Shown: one piece after another, positions 1 to 10,244 of the stretch
How the letters are laid out: every line of letters begins with the position of its first letter
How positions within the stretch are numbered: the stretch's first letter is position 1
Assembly: GCF_006228325.1 (NCBI RefSeq)
Contig: NZ_CP040231.1
Span: forward strand, 1,809,001-1,873,000
Length of the DNA: 64,000 nucleotides
Direction of reading: 5' to 3'
Source of the DNA: Streptococcus sp. 1643
GTDB lineage: Bacteria; Bacillota; Bacilli; Lactobacillales; Streptococcaceae
Translations under genes and position numbers: made by a program
Notes under the pieces: generated by a model
Seen by the model: the letters and a program-made list of their open reading frames with translations, nothing else
Database searches by the model: none
Told to the model about the DNA's origin: nothing

Positions 1-334
1 CGCCTGTCGCCTTGATGGTTTTCACCTTTTTCTTATCCAAGGATTCTAGCAATTTTGGAACCCAAGTTTCCATATTTTCATTTTCATAGACAAAGGTATC
101 TGCGTCTTGGATTTTGGCAACTGCCTTGGCAGACGGTTCATACTCATGGGGTTCTGTACCAGCACCGATGAGAAGTTCTACATTAGCAGTATCTCCTGCG
201 ACTTGTTTGGTAAATTCGTAGACAGGGTAAAAGGTTGTCACGATATTGAGTTTCCCATCTGCCTGTTTTTGATTGGAACAAGCCACTAAAAACAGAGCAC
301 ATAGACTAGCCAGTAGTAAGCTAATTTTTTTCAT
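1..334 (-). CDS. adcA: Zinc ABC transporter substrate-binding lipoprotein AdcA, N-terminal part
   Basis: Partial gene: the ATG is at 334 and the frame stays open to the window edge, giving about 111 N-terminal residues. It begins MKKISLLLASLCALFLVACS, a lipoprotein signal with the lipobox LVAC. The mature part has NIVTTFYPVYEFTKQVAGD and EPHEYEPSAK, hallmarks of cluster A-I zinc/manganese binding proteins, where the His of HEYEPS is a metal ligand. AdcA captures Zn2+ outside the membrane and passes it to AdcB/AdcC. It lies 9 bp after adcB and is the last gene of adcRCBA, so AdcR should repress it. The C-terminal ZinT-like domain known in pneumococcal AdcA would be outside the window and cannot be checked. 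Confidence 0.93.
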   Translation of the reverse strand, partial: MKKISLLLASLCALFLVACSNQKQADGKLNIVTTFYPVYEFTKQVAGDTANVELLIGAGTEPHEYEPSAKAVAKIQDADTFVYENENMETWVPKLLESLDKKKVKTIKATG

Positions 335-343
335 TTCATTCTC

Positions 344-1150
344 CTATTTGATAAAACGTTTCAGTAGACTGACTAACAAAAAGACAGCTACAAAGATAAT
401 GGTGATACTAGCGCTAGCAGGTGTTTCCGCATAGTAGGAAATATAAAGTCCTGCCACCATTCCCAAAAAGCCAATAGCGCTGGCTAGTAACATAACGGAT
501 TTGAAGTTTTTCCCCAGACGAAGGGCAATGCTAGCTGGCAAGACCATAATGGTCGACACCAAAAGGGCTCCTGCAGCTGGAATCATAAGGGCAATGGCCA
601 CCCCTGTCACCATGTTAAAGAGGATAGACATGGTACGAACGGGTAAGCCATCCACAAAGGCCGTGTCCTCATCAAAGGTCAGGATATACATTGGTCGCAA
701 GAATAAGAAAGTCAAGAGTAAAACGACCGCCGCAATGGCAAAGAGGAAAATCACCTGCTCCTGGCTAATGGTCACAATCGAACCAAAGAGATATTGGTCC
801 AAACTCATGGAACTCGAACTTTTCCCCTTACTCATGACAATAAGTGACACCGCAAGTCCTGTTGACATGAGGATGGCAGTTCCGATTTCCATAAAGTTCT
901 TATAGACTGTCCGGAGATACTCCAAAAAGACCGCTGCGATCAAGACGATAACAATGGTTGAAATGGTTGGAGAAATCCCCAAAACCAGACCAAAGGCTAC
1001 TCCTGATAGAGAAACGTGACTGAGGGTATCACTCATCAAACTCTGACGACGTAAGATAAGGAAAGTCCCAAGAACTGGAGAAAAGAGACTCATGGCAATG
1101 ACCGCCAAGAAGGCACGCTGCATGAAGTCATAAGATAACAAACTAAGCAT
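344..1150 (-). CDS. adcB: Zinc ABC transporter permease AdcB
   Basis: Membrane permease of the AdcABC zinc importer (ABC-3 family, ZnuB/MntB type), 268 residues from the ATG at 1150. An in-frame GTG lies 18 bases earlier, but the ATG giving [17 protein letters not shown] fits the family better. About eight hydrophobic segments are visible. The conserved region [20 protein letters not shown] near residue 30 is the usual family signature, with the acidic/His residues that line the metal path. The start overlaps the 3' end of adcC by 8 bp, so the two are translationally coupled. Identification is firm from sequence and operon context. Confidence 0.95.
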   Translation of the reverse strand: MLSLLSYDFMQRAFLAVIAMSLFSPVLGTFLILRRQSLMSDTLSHVSLSGVAFGLVLGISPTISTIVIVLIAAVFLEYLRTVYKNFMEIGTAILMSTGLAVSLIVMSKGKSSSSMSLDQYLFGSIVTISQEQVIFLFAIAAVVLLLTFLFLRPMYILTFDEDTAFVDGLPVRTMSILFNMVTGVAIALMIPAAGALLVSTIMVLPASIALRLGKNFKSVMLLASAIGFLGMVAGLYISYYAETPASASITIIFVAVFLLVSLLKRFIK

Positions 1151-1847
1151 GGTCCACCTCCTGGTCACTTTCGTGAACGTTGAAACAACGCCACGGCGAG
1201 TCTTGATTGCGCACTAGATGGATATTGCGATCCGCATAGTCCTTGACCTCCTCAGGATCATGGGTAATCATCAAAACGGCCTTACCATGATGGTGGGCAC
1301 TGTGGTGCATGAGTTCGTAAAATTCATTTTTGCTCCCCGCATCCATCCCTGTCGTCGGCTCATCTAGGACAAAGATATCTGGGTCAGAAGCAAACATCCG
1401 TGCAATAACCGCCCGTTGTTTTTGCCCACCAGAGAGGGAACCAATCCGTTTATCACGGTGTTCCCACATACCAACTGAGTCTAGACTAGCCTTGATATGC
1501 TCCTCATCATGGGCATTCAAACGACGGAACCAACCCTTTCGAGGATAGCGACCCGACTTGACAAATTCATAAACCGTACTCGGAAAGCCAGCATTAAAAC
1601 TAGCTATCTGCTGCGGGAGATAAGCTATCCTAAGTTTTTTCCCATGAGTATTTGTCTTTGAGATGGTTACCTTGCCAAATCTTGGCTGCAAGATGCCTAG
1701 ACTAGCCTTGATCAGCGTCGTCTTGGCAGCTCCATTTTCACCAGTCAGGGTGACAAACTCCCCACTATCAACACTATAGTTGATATGCTCGAGGACAGGT
1801 TCCTTGTCATAATAGAAAGACAAGTCCTCTACTGTAATATACCGCAT
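1143..1847 (-). CDS. adcC: Zinc ABC transporter ATP-binding protein AdcC
   Basis: Cytoplasmic ATPase of the zinc importer, 234 residues. Visible motifs: Walker [10 protein letters not shown] (residues ~37-45), Q-loop LPQQ, ABC signature LSGGQKQR, Walker B IFVLDEPT and the switch His in MITHDPEE. The Walker A is unusual because the glycine normally just before the Lys is Ala (GAAKT instead of GAGKT). I recall pneumococcal AdcC having the same, so it may be a lineage trait rather than damage. The C-terminal region is His/Asp rich. The start codon abuts the adcR stop at 1847, so the four genes form one coupled operon. Confidence 0.95.
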   Translation of the reverse strand: MRYITVEDLSFYYDKEPVLEHINYSVDSGEFVTLTGENGAAKTTLIKASLGILQPRFGKVTISKTNTHGKKLRIAYLPQQIASFNAGFPSTVYEFVKSGRYPRKGWFRRLNAHDEEHIKASLDSVGMWEHRDKRIGSLSGGQKQRAVIARMFASDPDIFVLDEPTTGMDAGSKNEFYELMHHSAHHHGKAVLMITHDPEEVKDYADRNIHLVRNQDSPWRCFNVHESDQEVDHA

Positions 1848-2287
1848 TATTTGATTTCTCCTACTAAAGCAGTTAAAAACCGCTGGATCACTTCTTGTTC
1901 ATTTGGAGTAAACTGACTTGCCACTTGTTCATAGGCTAAGAGCGTGTGTTCATGATGATGGTGGTGTTCCTCTGCCACCGGTCGAGCTAGCTCTGTCAGT
2001 TGATAAAAGATCACACGCGCATCCTTTGGATCTCTGGATGTCTCTAACATGCCCTCTTTGACCAAAGACTTGATAGCCTTGGTCACTGCCGCCTGACTGA
2101 CGTTAAGACGACGGGCCAACTCCGAGTTGGTTAGGGATTCTTCTGACAAGAGCATGAGGATGTGTTCCTGAGTATTGGTCAAGGCAACATCACTGGTACA
2201 ATGCCCGATCAAAATTTCATGCTGGTTCTCAGATCTCAAGATCACCTCGTTTAAAAAGTTATCGATTTCCTGCGCAAGCTGTCTCAT
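1847..2287 (-). CDS. adcR: Zinc-responsive MarR-family repressor AdcR
   Basis: 146-residue MarR-type winged-helix regulator. The HTH is visible in the stretch [20 protein letters not shown] (residues ~50-70), followed by the wing containing [14 protein letters not shown] His-rich stretch EEHHHHHEH (~105-115), together with Glu/Cys/His near the N-terminus ([11 protein letters not shown]), matches the zinc-sensing ligands of pneumococcal AdcR. With Zn2+ bound the family represses adcRCBA and other zinc-scavenging genes. It is the first gene of the operon and is autoregulated, as shown by the AdcR box on its own promoter (2344-2355). Confidence 0.95.
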   Translation of the reverse strand: MRQLAQEIDNFLNEVILRSENQHEILIGHCTSDVALTNTQEHILMLLSEESLTNSELARRLNVSQAAVTKAIKSLVKEGMLETSRDPKDARVIFYQLTELARPVAEEHHHHHEHTLLAYEQVASQFTPNEQEVIQRFLTALVGEIK

Positions 2288-2343
2288 GTGTTACTCCTTC
2301 CCTAGCTATCTTTTTCGTAAAAAATAGAGATAGCCACCGATTC

Positions 2344-2382
2344 TTTACTGGTTAATTATATCATAAACCAAAAAAGAGTCAA
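2344..2382 (-). promoter_or_regulatory. adcRCBA promoter with AdcR operator
   Basis: Read on the minus strand: -35 TTGACT (2377-2382), 16-bp spacer, -10 TATAAT (2355-2360), then TTAACCAGTAAA (2344-2355), an 11/12 match to the AdcR box TTAACYRGTTAA. The operator touches the -10 hexamer, so bound AdcR would block polymerase. Confidence 0.85.
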
Positions 2383-2435
2383 GGGAAAAAGGCGTAAAAA
2401 CGTTTCCCTAGACGCTTCTAGATGTAAAATTTAAC

Positions 2436-4649
2436 CTATTTTTGCTTTGGTTTTCGACTCGATAAGATACCTGCCAAACCAGCTACCATTCCCATCAAGA
2501 GCAAGAAGATGGACTGTTCACTTCCTGTATTTGGAAGAGCTTTTTCTGAGACAACTGCCTTCTTTGTATAGTCATTAGTAGTCTGATCCGATACTTGAAC
2601 AGTTTCTCCTCCAACTGTTGAATGTGATTGTACTTCATCTTTTATCACGGATATCTCTTGACCTTGATTAGTTCGAAGGTCTATTTGTGTATCATCTTCT
2701 ACTATATGTTGATGTTTTTTATCAGAATTTATTTTCCCATCTAACAAGTAAGACACTAAATCCTTGTAATCTTGTTTGTTAGCAGAACTGATCTGATCAT
2801 TGTCTTTCCTAGGTAAGATAAAAGTTGTAGAATCCACAGAAATCGTCCGTGAGTTCGGATTAATCTTTTCATACTGGGTCAAATCAGCGGTTTTCAGATA
2901 CTCTTCAAAGGCTGCATCCATAGATGGACCTTCTTCACGCGCGCCACCCAACATAGTGTAGCCATCACCACCCGCAGCTAGGAAATCATTGGTTGCAAGA
3001 TAGTAAGTTTTGGCGAGGTCCAGTAGTTCATAACGACCAGTCGCACGGTTTTTAACCTGGATAGCCAAGACACGTTTGCCTGATGGTAGGTTGGTATCAT
3101 AGTAGACCTTCACACCTGAAACTTGTAAGAAGCCTCCACTTGGCTCTAACAATGGTTGGCCGTTCTCATCCAAGACCTTCTTGCCATCCTTATCGACCTG
3201 CAAGATAGATCCGAGTGATTTTTCAAACATATCCAATACTTGTTGCCCAGTCACTTGGATTTGTGAGATGGTATTTCCAAATGGAAGAACCGCAATGACA
3301 TTTCCTTTCGTAATCGGTTTGCCTTTTGCAATAGTTTCACGCAAGCCACCACCATTTGTCACAGCGATGTCAGTCAGATGGCTAAATCCTGTTTGACCAT
3401 ACTGATAGAGCGAGTCTGCTACGACGTTTCCGAGGTTAGTTTCACGAACCCGAACATTTTCACGATCTCCGTTGAGTTCTACAGGGCTGTTTGAAACGAC
3501 TTCAACAGCATTTTCAGCATCGTATTTTTGTTTAATGTCTTTGACTAGTTTTTCAACTGTTGGATTGGCTGGTAATTTTTTAGCATCAGCAGCCGGAATC
3601 TGAGTTGGATTGCCCAAAAGCTGACGTGATTTGTAGGTGATTTTTCCTACATTATGAAGGTAGCTTCCCGTCTGGTTATAGGTAACATTATCTCCATAGG
3701 TCGTTGATTCTACTGTATGAGAGTGACCATCGATTACTGTTACACGTTTCCCTTTCAAACGAGGATTTTTAGATAGAGCTTCTGCCAAGGTTGAACCACG
3801 CCACTCGACTGGAGTTGTGGTATCCACACCCAAATGAGCCAGCACAACATAGTGTTTGTAGTCCTTGCCTTCTGTACGTGCCTTGGCTTGAACTTCTTCG
3901 ATAACCTTATTCACCTCGGAGATTGGATCTGTAAAGGTTACCCCTTTGACATTTTTAGGGTGAGTTTTGGTAGCTGTTTCAGGTGTTGTTACACCGATTA
4001 CAACAAACTCATCACCTTCCACAGTCTTATCTTTATCAACGATTGTGGAAGCTTCAAAGAGACGAGCACCATTGACATAGGTATTTGAGCTAAGTAATGG
4101 GAATTTCAAGATTTCCTTGTATTTTTTAGCTTCGTCTAAACCAAAGTCAAACTCATGGTTTCCTACTGCCATGGCATCATACTGCATCTGATTGAGAATT
4201 TCGGCGCGTGCTTCACCCTTTGTAGAGTTGGAAATCGGTAAACCTTGGAAAGCGTCTCCCGCATCAACAACCAGAGTATTTTGATTTGATTTCGCGCGTT
4301 CCTGCTCAATGACAGTCGCTAACTTAGCATCACCAATTACTCCCTTTTCCTCTACAATACGACCATGGACATCATTAGTGTGTAAGATAACGGTGTCCTT
4401 TTCTTCGCTTTTAGTAGATTCAGCAGGAGCTGACGGAGTTTCTGCAGGTGCAACCGCTTCTGAAGTTGCTGAAGTTTCCGGTACCGCAGGGCTCTCAACA
4501 GGAGCTGGAGTCGCCGACGTAGCTGGAGTCGCTACGACAGCTGAACTTTCTGCAGGAGTTGTCGCTTCTTCAGCGTATACTTGTCCAGCTAAGAAGGCTG
4601 GAGCTAACAGGGCTGTCGATAAGACAGGTAACAAAGAACGTTTGTTCAT
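2436..4649 (-). CDS. Cell-wall anchored 5'-nucleotidase (LPXTG)
   Basis: Secreted 737-residue protein. Residues 1-26 form a signal peptide ending QVYAEE, followed by an Ala/Pro/Ser/Thr-rich linker (~27-85). The metallophosphatase domain carries VILHTNDVHGRI, VVDAGDAFQG, AVGNHEFDFG and VIDGHSH, the metal-binding Asp/His/Asn set of the 5'-nucleotidase/UDP-sugar hydrolase family. The C-terminal nucleotidase domain includes TNGGGLRETI and AAGGDGYTMLGG. It ends with LPNTGSEQ, a hydrophobic helix and RKPKQK, a sortase A anchor. Related oral streptococcal enzymes make adenosine from extracellular AMP, which dampens host immunity; that role here is inferred. It is monocistronic with its own promoter (4679-4707). 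Confidence 0.9.
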   Translation of the reverse strand: MNKRSLLPVLSTALLAPAFLAGQVYAEEATTPAESSAVVATPATSATPAPVESPAVPETSATSEAVAPAETPSAPAESTKSEEKDTVILHTNDVHGRIVEEKGVIGDAKLATVIEQERAKSNQNTLVVDAGDAFQGLPISNSTKGEARAEILNQMQYDAMAVGNHEFDFGLDEAKKYKEILKFPLLSSNTYVNGARLFEASTIVDKDKTVEGDEFVVIGVTTPETATKTHPKNVKGVTFTDPISEVNKVIEEVQAKARTEGKDYKHYVVLAHLGVDTTTPVEWRGSTLAEALSKNPRLKGKRVTVIDGHSHTVESTTYGDNVTYNQTGSYLHNVGKITYKSRQLLGNPTQIPAADAKKLPANPTVEKLVKDIKQKYDAENAVEVVSNSPVELNGDRENVRVRETNLGNVVADSLYQYGQTGFSHLTDIAVTNGGGLRETIAKGKPITKGNVIAVLPFGNTISQIQVTGQQVLDMFEKSLGSILQVDKDGKKVLDENGQPLLEPSGGFLQVSGVKVYYDTNLPSGKRVLAIQVKNRATGRYELLDLAKTYYLATNDFLAAGGDGYTMLGGAREEGPSMDAAFEEYLKTADLTQYEKINPNSRTISVDSTTFILPRKDNDQISSANKQDYKDLVSYLLDGKINSDKKHQHIVEDDTQIDLRTNQGQEISVIKDEVQSHSTVGGETVQVSDQTTNDYTKKAVVSEKALPNTGSEQSIFLLLMGMVAGLAGILSSRKPKQK

Positions 4650-4678
4650 TTTAAAATCCCTTTCTTTTTCTCTTTTAT

Positions 4679-4707
4679 ATTATACGCTATTTCTAAAAAT
4701 TTTGAAA
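4679..4707 (-). promoter_or_regulatory. Promoter of the 5'-nucleotidase gene
   Basis: Minus strand: -35 TTTCAA (4702-4707), 17-bp spacer, -10 TATAAT (4679-4684), about 30 bp before the start. The ribosome site is GAAAGGGA. Confidence 0.6.
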
Positions 4708-4745
4708 CTTTTGACCTATTTGCATCTTAAATATTCGCCATTTAA

Positions 4746-4778
4746 ACAAAAAAGCTTGGATTCAAATCCCAAACTTTT
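4746..4778 (-). terminator. Intrinsic terminator after dltD
   Basis: Minus-strand hairpin with arms AAGTTTGGGATT and AATCCAAGCTT (one bulge), then a T-run. It follows the dltD stop and ends the dlt operon before the nucleotidase promoter. Confidence 0.7.
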
Positions 4779-4786
4779 AACTCATT

Positions 4787-6290
<1,504 letters not shown>

Positions 6291-6300
6291 TTATTTCCTT

Positions 6301-7545
6301 TTATTTTTTAAACCACAAATCATTCAAGAATCCAGAAAAGATCAAGAATGAAAACATGACGACATGGAAGGTGACAACCATGCCAAGCAACTGAATCCAG
6401 CGATTCTCAGGTAAAGCAGCCTTCCCAGCTTTTTTGCGTTCTTTATTGAGTGCTTTTTTCTTGCGAACCCAAGCGTCATTGATGACCAGTCCAATCCCAT
6501 GAAAGAGTCCGTAGGCGATGTAGTACCAGGTCACTCCGTGCCAAAATCCCATAATCAGCATATTTACAATATAGGCGACACTTGAAGTCACATTGCGATT
6601 CTTAAAGACCTTCTTTCTAGTCAACACCATGACCATCCGCATAAAGACAAAGTCACGGAACCAAAAAGACAGGCTCATGTGCCAACGATTCCAAAATTCC
6701 TTTAAATCCCTTGATAAAAAAGGCTTGTTGAAGTTTATAGGACTACGAATCCCCATTAAGTTTGAAATGGCTAAGGCAAACATAGAGTAGCCTGCAAAAT
6801 CAAAGAACAATTCCAAACCAAAAGTGTACATGACCGCTAGGGCATAATGGTTAAAGAAGCCACCAGTCTGCAGGGCCAAGTTCTTTAAAGGAGGTAGCAA
6901 AATCTCTCCTAGAATATGGGCCAAGATAAACTTATATAGAAAGCCAAGCATGGTATACTTGACAGCCTCTTCCAGCATATCCATCAACTCATCCCGCTCA
7001 GGAATAGTCTGATAATTTTCATTGAAGCGTTTAAAACGATCAATGGGACCACTTGAGAAGGTCGGCATAAAGAGAAGAAAACGGAGAAATTCCCACAAGG
7101 TGAAATCCCTAATCACCCCATCTCTCAGCTCGATGATCATCCCAACAGAACGAAAAGTCAAGTATGAGATTCCCAAAAAGCCAAGCAAGGACTGGGGAGC
7201 ATGAATAGAAGGAGCTACTTTCACAAAGATAATTGGCAATAAAGATAAAAAGCTAACCAGATAAAACACCCACTGACTATCCCGCTTTTTCCTGTACCTT
7301 TTGTAGAAAAAAACAAGTAGTAACTGCCAAACGACATAAAGGAGGAGAGCACTGATTTGATCCGTCTTCCCACCTGTCAACATGGCTAGGATAAAGAAAA
7401 GACTAACAAGCACCTCGTACAAGGCAAAACGTTTCTTGAAAAAGAGGCCGATAAAGATGGGCAAGGTCGCACCGATGATGTATAGAAAATACTGTGGATT
7501 CCCATAAGGTTCCAAATGAGGAAACTGTTTGAAAAATTCCATCAT
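6301..7545 (-). CDS. dltB: MBOAT-family D-alanine transfer protein DltB
   Basis: 414-residue polytopic membrane protein of the membrane-bound O-acyltransferase family, with about 11 hydrophobic segments. The MBOAT signature is visible: [20 protein letters not shown] (~265-285) and the invariant His of [15 protein letters not shown] (~335). It forms the tunnel through which D-Ala from DltC reaches lipoteichoic acid on the outer face. The start overlaps the end of dltA by 4 bp, so translation is coupled. Confidence 0.96.
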   Translation of the reverse strand: MMEFFKQFPHLEPYGNPQYFLYIIGATLPIFIGLFFKKRFALYEVLVSLFFILAMLTGGKTDQISALLLYVVWQLLLVFFYKRYRKKRDSQWVFYLVSFLSLLPIIFVKVAPSIHAPQSLLGFLGISYLTFRSVGMIIELRDGVIRDFTLWEFLRFLLFMPTFSSGPIDRFKRFNENYQTIPERDELMDMLEEAVKYTMLGFLYKFILAHILGEILLPPLKNLALQTGGFFNHYALAVMYTFGLELFFDFAGYSMFALAISNLMGIRSPINFNKPFLSRDLKEFWNRWHMSLSFWFRDFVFMRMVMVLTRKKVFKNRNVTSSVAYIVNMLIMGFWHGVTWYYIAYGLFHGIGLVINDAWVRKKKALNKERKKAGKAALPENRWIQLLGMVVTFHVVMFSFLIFSGFLNDLWFKK

Positions 7546-9092
7546 CGGCTGTTTACCTCGTTAATCAAGCCCTTGATGTCAATCTTACCATTAGGAGTCA
7601 GCGGTAAGCTGTCTCGGTATAGGAATTTAGACGGCATCATATAGGACATCATGATATCAGCCAAGTCTCCCTTGATAGCCTTGGTTATATCGATATCCCG
7701 TTCAAACTGCTCATGAACACCATCTTTTAAGATGACATAGGCCAGTAAATTTTGTACCTTGTGATCCTTGTTATAGCGTGGGACAGCAACAGCTGATTCT
7801 ATAAAGCGAGACTTATTAAGATTTTGCGAAACATCTTCAAGCTCAATACGATAACCATTAAACTTAATCTGGAAGTCCATCCGTCCACCGTAGAGAAGCA
7901 AGCCCTCATCTGTCATAGTTCCTACATCCCCTGTGTGGTAGGCCGGCAGACCTTCGAATTCAAAGAAAGCTTCTGCTGTTTTTTCAGGATTATTCATATA
8001 ACCTTTTGAAACAGCTGGCCCAGAAACGATGATTTCTCCCTGTTCACCATTTGGAACTTTCTTCCCTTCCTCATCAATGATAAAGGTTGGAGAATCCGCC
8101 TTGGTATAGCCGATTGGTAGGCGTTTGAGAGTCTTCAACATTTCGTCTGTTACGGCAACTGCTGATAGGGCTACTGTCGCTTCTGTTGGTCCGTAGGCAT
8201 TGATAATACGAGCATTTGGGAATCGCTCGCGCAGTTTTTGAGCTGTTTTGACCGTCAATTCTTCACCATCAAAGTAGAAATGCGTGATTCCTGGCATTTT
8301 CTCACTATTAAAGTCTTCTGACAACATGGCCATATCTGCAAAGGAAGGCGTCGAGGTCCAGATAGCGATTGGCAAGGAAAAGATGGTCGCAAAGAGTTTT
8401 TTGAAGTCCTGAGTAATGGCTGAAGGAAGAGCGAAAAGCGTGCCACCAAGTGCCAAGGTCGGTGCCCAGTACATGACAGATAGGTCAAAAGAGTAGGGTG
8501 GTTGGGCCAGCATTTGTGGACGACTTGGTGTCGCAAATTCCTTATCTGTAATCATCCAGTTGGTAAAGCTGAGGAGATTGTCATGGGAAATCTGCACTCC
8601 CTTAGGCTTACCGGTCGTACCAGAAGTAAAGATAATGTAGTAATTATCATCTCCCTTGACTGGATGGTTCATCTCGTAGCTAGAAGCTTGAGCAAAAGCT
8701 TCATGGACTTGCTCTAAATTCAGCATCGGTATGCTAGTTTGCTCTAATGAAAAATTCGAGATGGCAATAATCAAGCTCGGTTCTGCTACTTCTACGATAG
8801 CGGAAACTCGTTCCAAGGCTGAATGGCTATCGATGGGGATATAGGCATGACCTGACTTAGTTAGCGCTACAAAGGTAGCCAACATCTCATATTCCTGACC
8901 ACCAAAAACGACGACTGGAGATTTTTCTGGCAAATTCAACTGATCAATGGCTGCAGCCAAACTATCCGAATCAACCTTCAAATCTCCATAAGTATGCTCT
9001 CGCCCCAAAACGTTGTAAACAGGATAACTAGCTTGTGTCTGAGCAAAGTGCTCAATCGTTTCAATCATATCAACTATGGGTTTATTTGACAC
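7542..9092 (-). CDS. dltA: D-alanine--DltC ligase DltA
   Basis: 516-residue adenylate-forming enzyme that activates D-Ala with ATP and loads it on DltC. Motifs: [15 protein letters not shown] (P-loop, ~152-166), [12 protein letters not shown] (~295), YHTGDVGTM and the C-terminal [12 protein letters not shown] with the catalytic Lys. The start is a GTG (9090-9092) read as Met-Ser-Asn-Lys. It lies 20 bp downstream of the small gene dltX. Confidence 0.95.
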   Translation of the reverse strand: MSNKPIVDMIETIEHFAQTQASYPVYNVLGREHTYGDLKVDSDSLAAAIDQLNLPEKSPVVVFGGQEYEMLATFVALTKSGHAYIPIDSHSALERVSAIVEVAEPSLIIAISNFSLEQTSIPMLNLEQVHEAFAQASSYEMNHPVKGDDNYYIIFTSGTTGKPKGVQISHDNLLSFTNWMITDKEFATPSRPQMLAQPPYSFDLSVMYWAPTLALGGTLFALPSAITQDFKKLFATIFSLPIAIWTSTPSFADMAMLSEDFNSEKMPGITHFYFDGEELTVKTAQKLRERFPNARIINAYGPTEATVALSAVAVTDEMLKTLKRLPIGYTKADSPTFIIDEEGKKVPNGEQGEIIVSGPAVSKGYMNNPEKTAEAFFEFEGLPAYHTGDVGTMTDEGLLLYGGRMDFQIKFNGYRIELEDVSQNLNKSRFIESAVAVPRYNKDHKVQNLLAYVILKDGVHEQFERDIDITKAIKGDLADIMMSYMMPSKFLYRDSLPLTPNGKIDIKGLINEVNSR

Positions 9093-9112
9093 AATAGGTT
9101 TTCTCCTTTGAG

Positions 9113-9244
9113 TTAAAATTCGTTATAGATAAAGCCACCTTGCCCCTGTCCAAGGTAACTAAAAAAATAAAGCAAACCAAGCAAAATAACGAAATACAGA
9201 AATGTTTGAGCACAAAAAATATAAAATGTTCTCTTTTTTTTCAT
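9113..9244 (-). CDS. dltX: DltX, small membrane peptide of the dlt operon
   Basis: A 43-residue ORF between the dlt promoter and dltA, beginning [20 protein letters not shown] and ending in [12 protein letters not shown]. It has one transmembrane helix (~residues 8-30), a basic N-terminus inside and the conserved F-I-Y-N-E-F tail. That tail is typical of DltX, the short peptide at the head of Gram-positive dlt operons, needed for D-alanylation and thought to work with the DltB/D step. The start at 9244 is preceded by a weak AGAAG site. Genes this small are often missed in automatic annotation. Confidence 0.88.
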   Translation of the reverse strand: MKKKRTFYIFCAQTFLYFVILLGLLYFFSYLGQGQGGFIYNEF

Positions 9245-9314
9245 ATTCGACTTCTTTTTTGTAAATTTTCAGAAAAGCTATGCAAATCAGCAATTACTGC
9301 CTTATCTTCCTAAC

Positions 9315-9344
9315 ATTTTACCACTTTATCAGCCTTTTTTTCAA
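9315..9344 (-). promoter_or_regulatory. dlt operon promoter
   Basis: Minus strand: -35 TTGAAA (9339-9344), 18-bp spacer, extended -10 TGG-TAAAAT (9315-9320). The 5' leader to dltX is about 65 nt. Confidence 0.65.
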
Positions 9345-9369
9345 CTGTTTACCATAACTTAAAAATTGG

Positions 9370-9397
9370 TTTTAGCTTATTTTAAGATAAGTTAAAA
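9370..9397. repeat. Inverted repeat upstream of the dlt promoter
   Basis: Arms TTTTAGCTTAT (9370-9380) and ATAAGTTAAAA (9387-9397), 10 of 11 paired, with a 6-bp centre. It sits 25 bp upstream of the -35 box. It could be an operator; no known consensus was recognised. Confidence 0.5.
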
Positions 9398-9414
9398 TAT
9401 TAATGTTTTGGCCA

Positions 9415-9449
9415 TCAAAAAAGAGCCTGAGATTTCCATCTCAAACTCT
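9415..9449 (-). terminator. Terminator of the glpKOF operon
   Basis: Minus strand hairpin GAGTTTGAGA / TCTCAGGCTC followed by TTTTTT, just after glpF. Confidence 0.85.
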
Positions 9450-9470
9450 ATTGCCAATAACTCTTTTATC

Positions 9471-10175
9471 TTAGAAAAGTGAAAATACGAGAACTGCTAG
9501 GGCTGCACCGAGGATAGGTCCTACAACAGGAATCCAAGCATAAGACCAGTCTCCGTCTCCCTTATTTGGAATTGGTAAGATGCTGTGCATGATGCGAGGG
9601 CCAAGGTCACGAGCTGGGTTCAAGGCATAACCAGTTGTCCCACCTAGTGAAAGACCGATACCGACAATCAAGGTCCCCACTGCAAAGGTCCCTAATCCTG
9701 CCTGAAGGTCATAGAGCCCCAAGGCAAAGATTGTCAAGAGCAAAACAAAGGTTCCAAGGATTTCGCTAACCAAGTTGGATACTGTGTTCTTGATGGCAGG
9801 GCCAGTACTGAAGGTTGCTAGGATATTTCCTGCGTTTTCTTCTGCCTCATAATGTGGTTTGAATTGCAACCAAACCAAAATCTGAGCCACCATCGCTCCT
9901 GCAAATTGGGCTAGGATATAAGGGAAAACAGAAGCCCAAGAGAGCGTTCCTTTTAAGGCCATCGCAAACGTCACAGCTGGATTTAGGTGGGCTGGACTGA
10001 GCGTGCCAGATACAAAGGCCGCAACGGCTACAGCAATTCCCCATCCCATAGTAATCACGATCCATCCTGAATTGTTGCTCTTGGTTTTGGGAAGAACCAC
10101 ACCTGCAACAACACCATTTCCTAGGAGGATCAGGATTAAGGTCCCCAAAAATTCTCCAAATAATTCTTTCATCAT
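9471..10175 (-). CDS. glpF: Glycerol uptake facilitator (aquaglyceroporin) GlpF
   Basis: 234-residue MIP-family channel. Both pore motifs are present: HLNPAVTFA (~63) and ALNPARDLG (~187), the second followed by the Asp/Arg typical of glycerol channels. Six hydrophobic segments are visible. It lets glycerol enter by diffusion, to be trapped by GlpK. Third gene of glpKOF, 69 bp after glpO and before a strong terminator. The start may be the first or second of two adjacent Met codons. Confidence 0.95.
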   Translation of the reverse strand: MMKELFGEFLGTLILILLGNGVVAGVVLPKTKSNNSGWIVITMGWGIAVAVAAFVSGTLSPAHLNPAVTFAMALKGTLSWASVFPYILAQFAGAMVAQILVWLQFKPHYEAEENAGNILATFSTGPAIKNTVSNLVSEILGTFVLLLTIFALGLYDLQAGLGTFAVGTLIVGIGLSLGGTTGYALNPARDLGPRIMHSILPIPNKGDGDWSYAWIPVVGPILGAALAVLVFSLF

Positions 10176-10244
10176 ATCTTTGTCTCCATTTAAAAGAAGG
10201 GGCGGGCGACAAGGAATGCTACCCTCCCTCTCTTCTAATTTTTC

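Noticed and set aside
501..905. 134-residue plus-strand frame opposite adcB
   Set aside because: Antisense shadow; basic composition without domain, no ribosome site.
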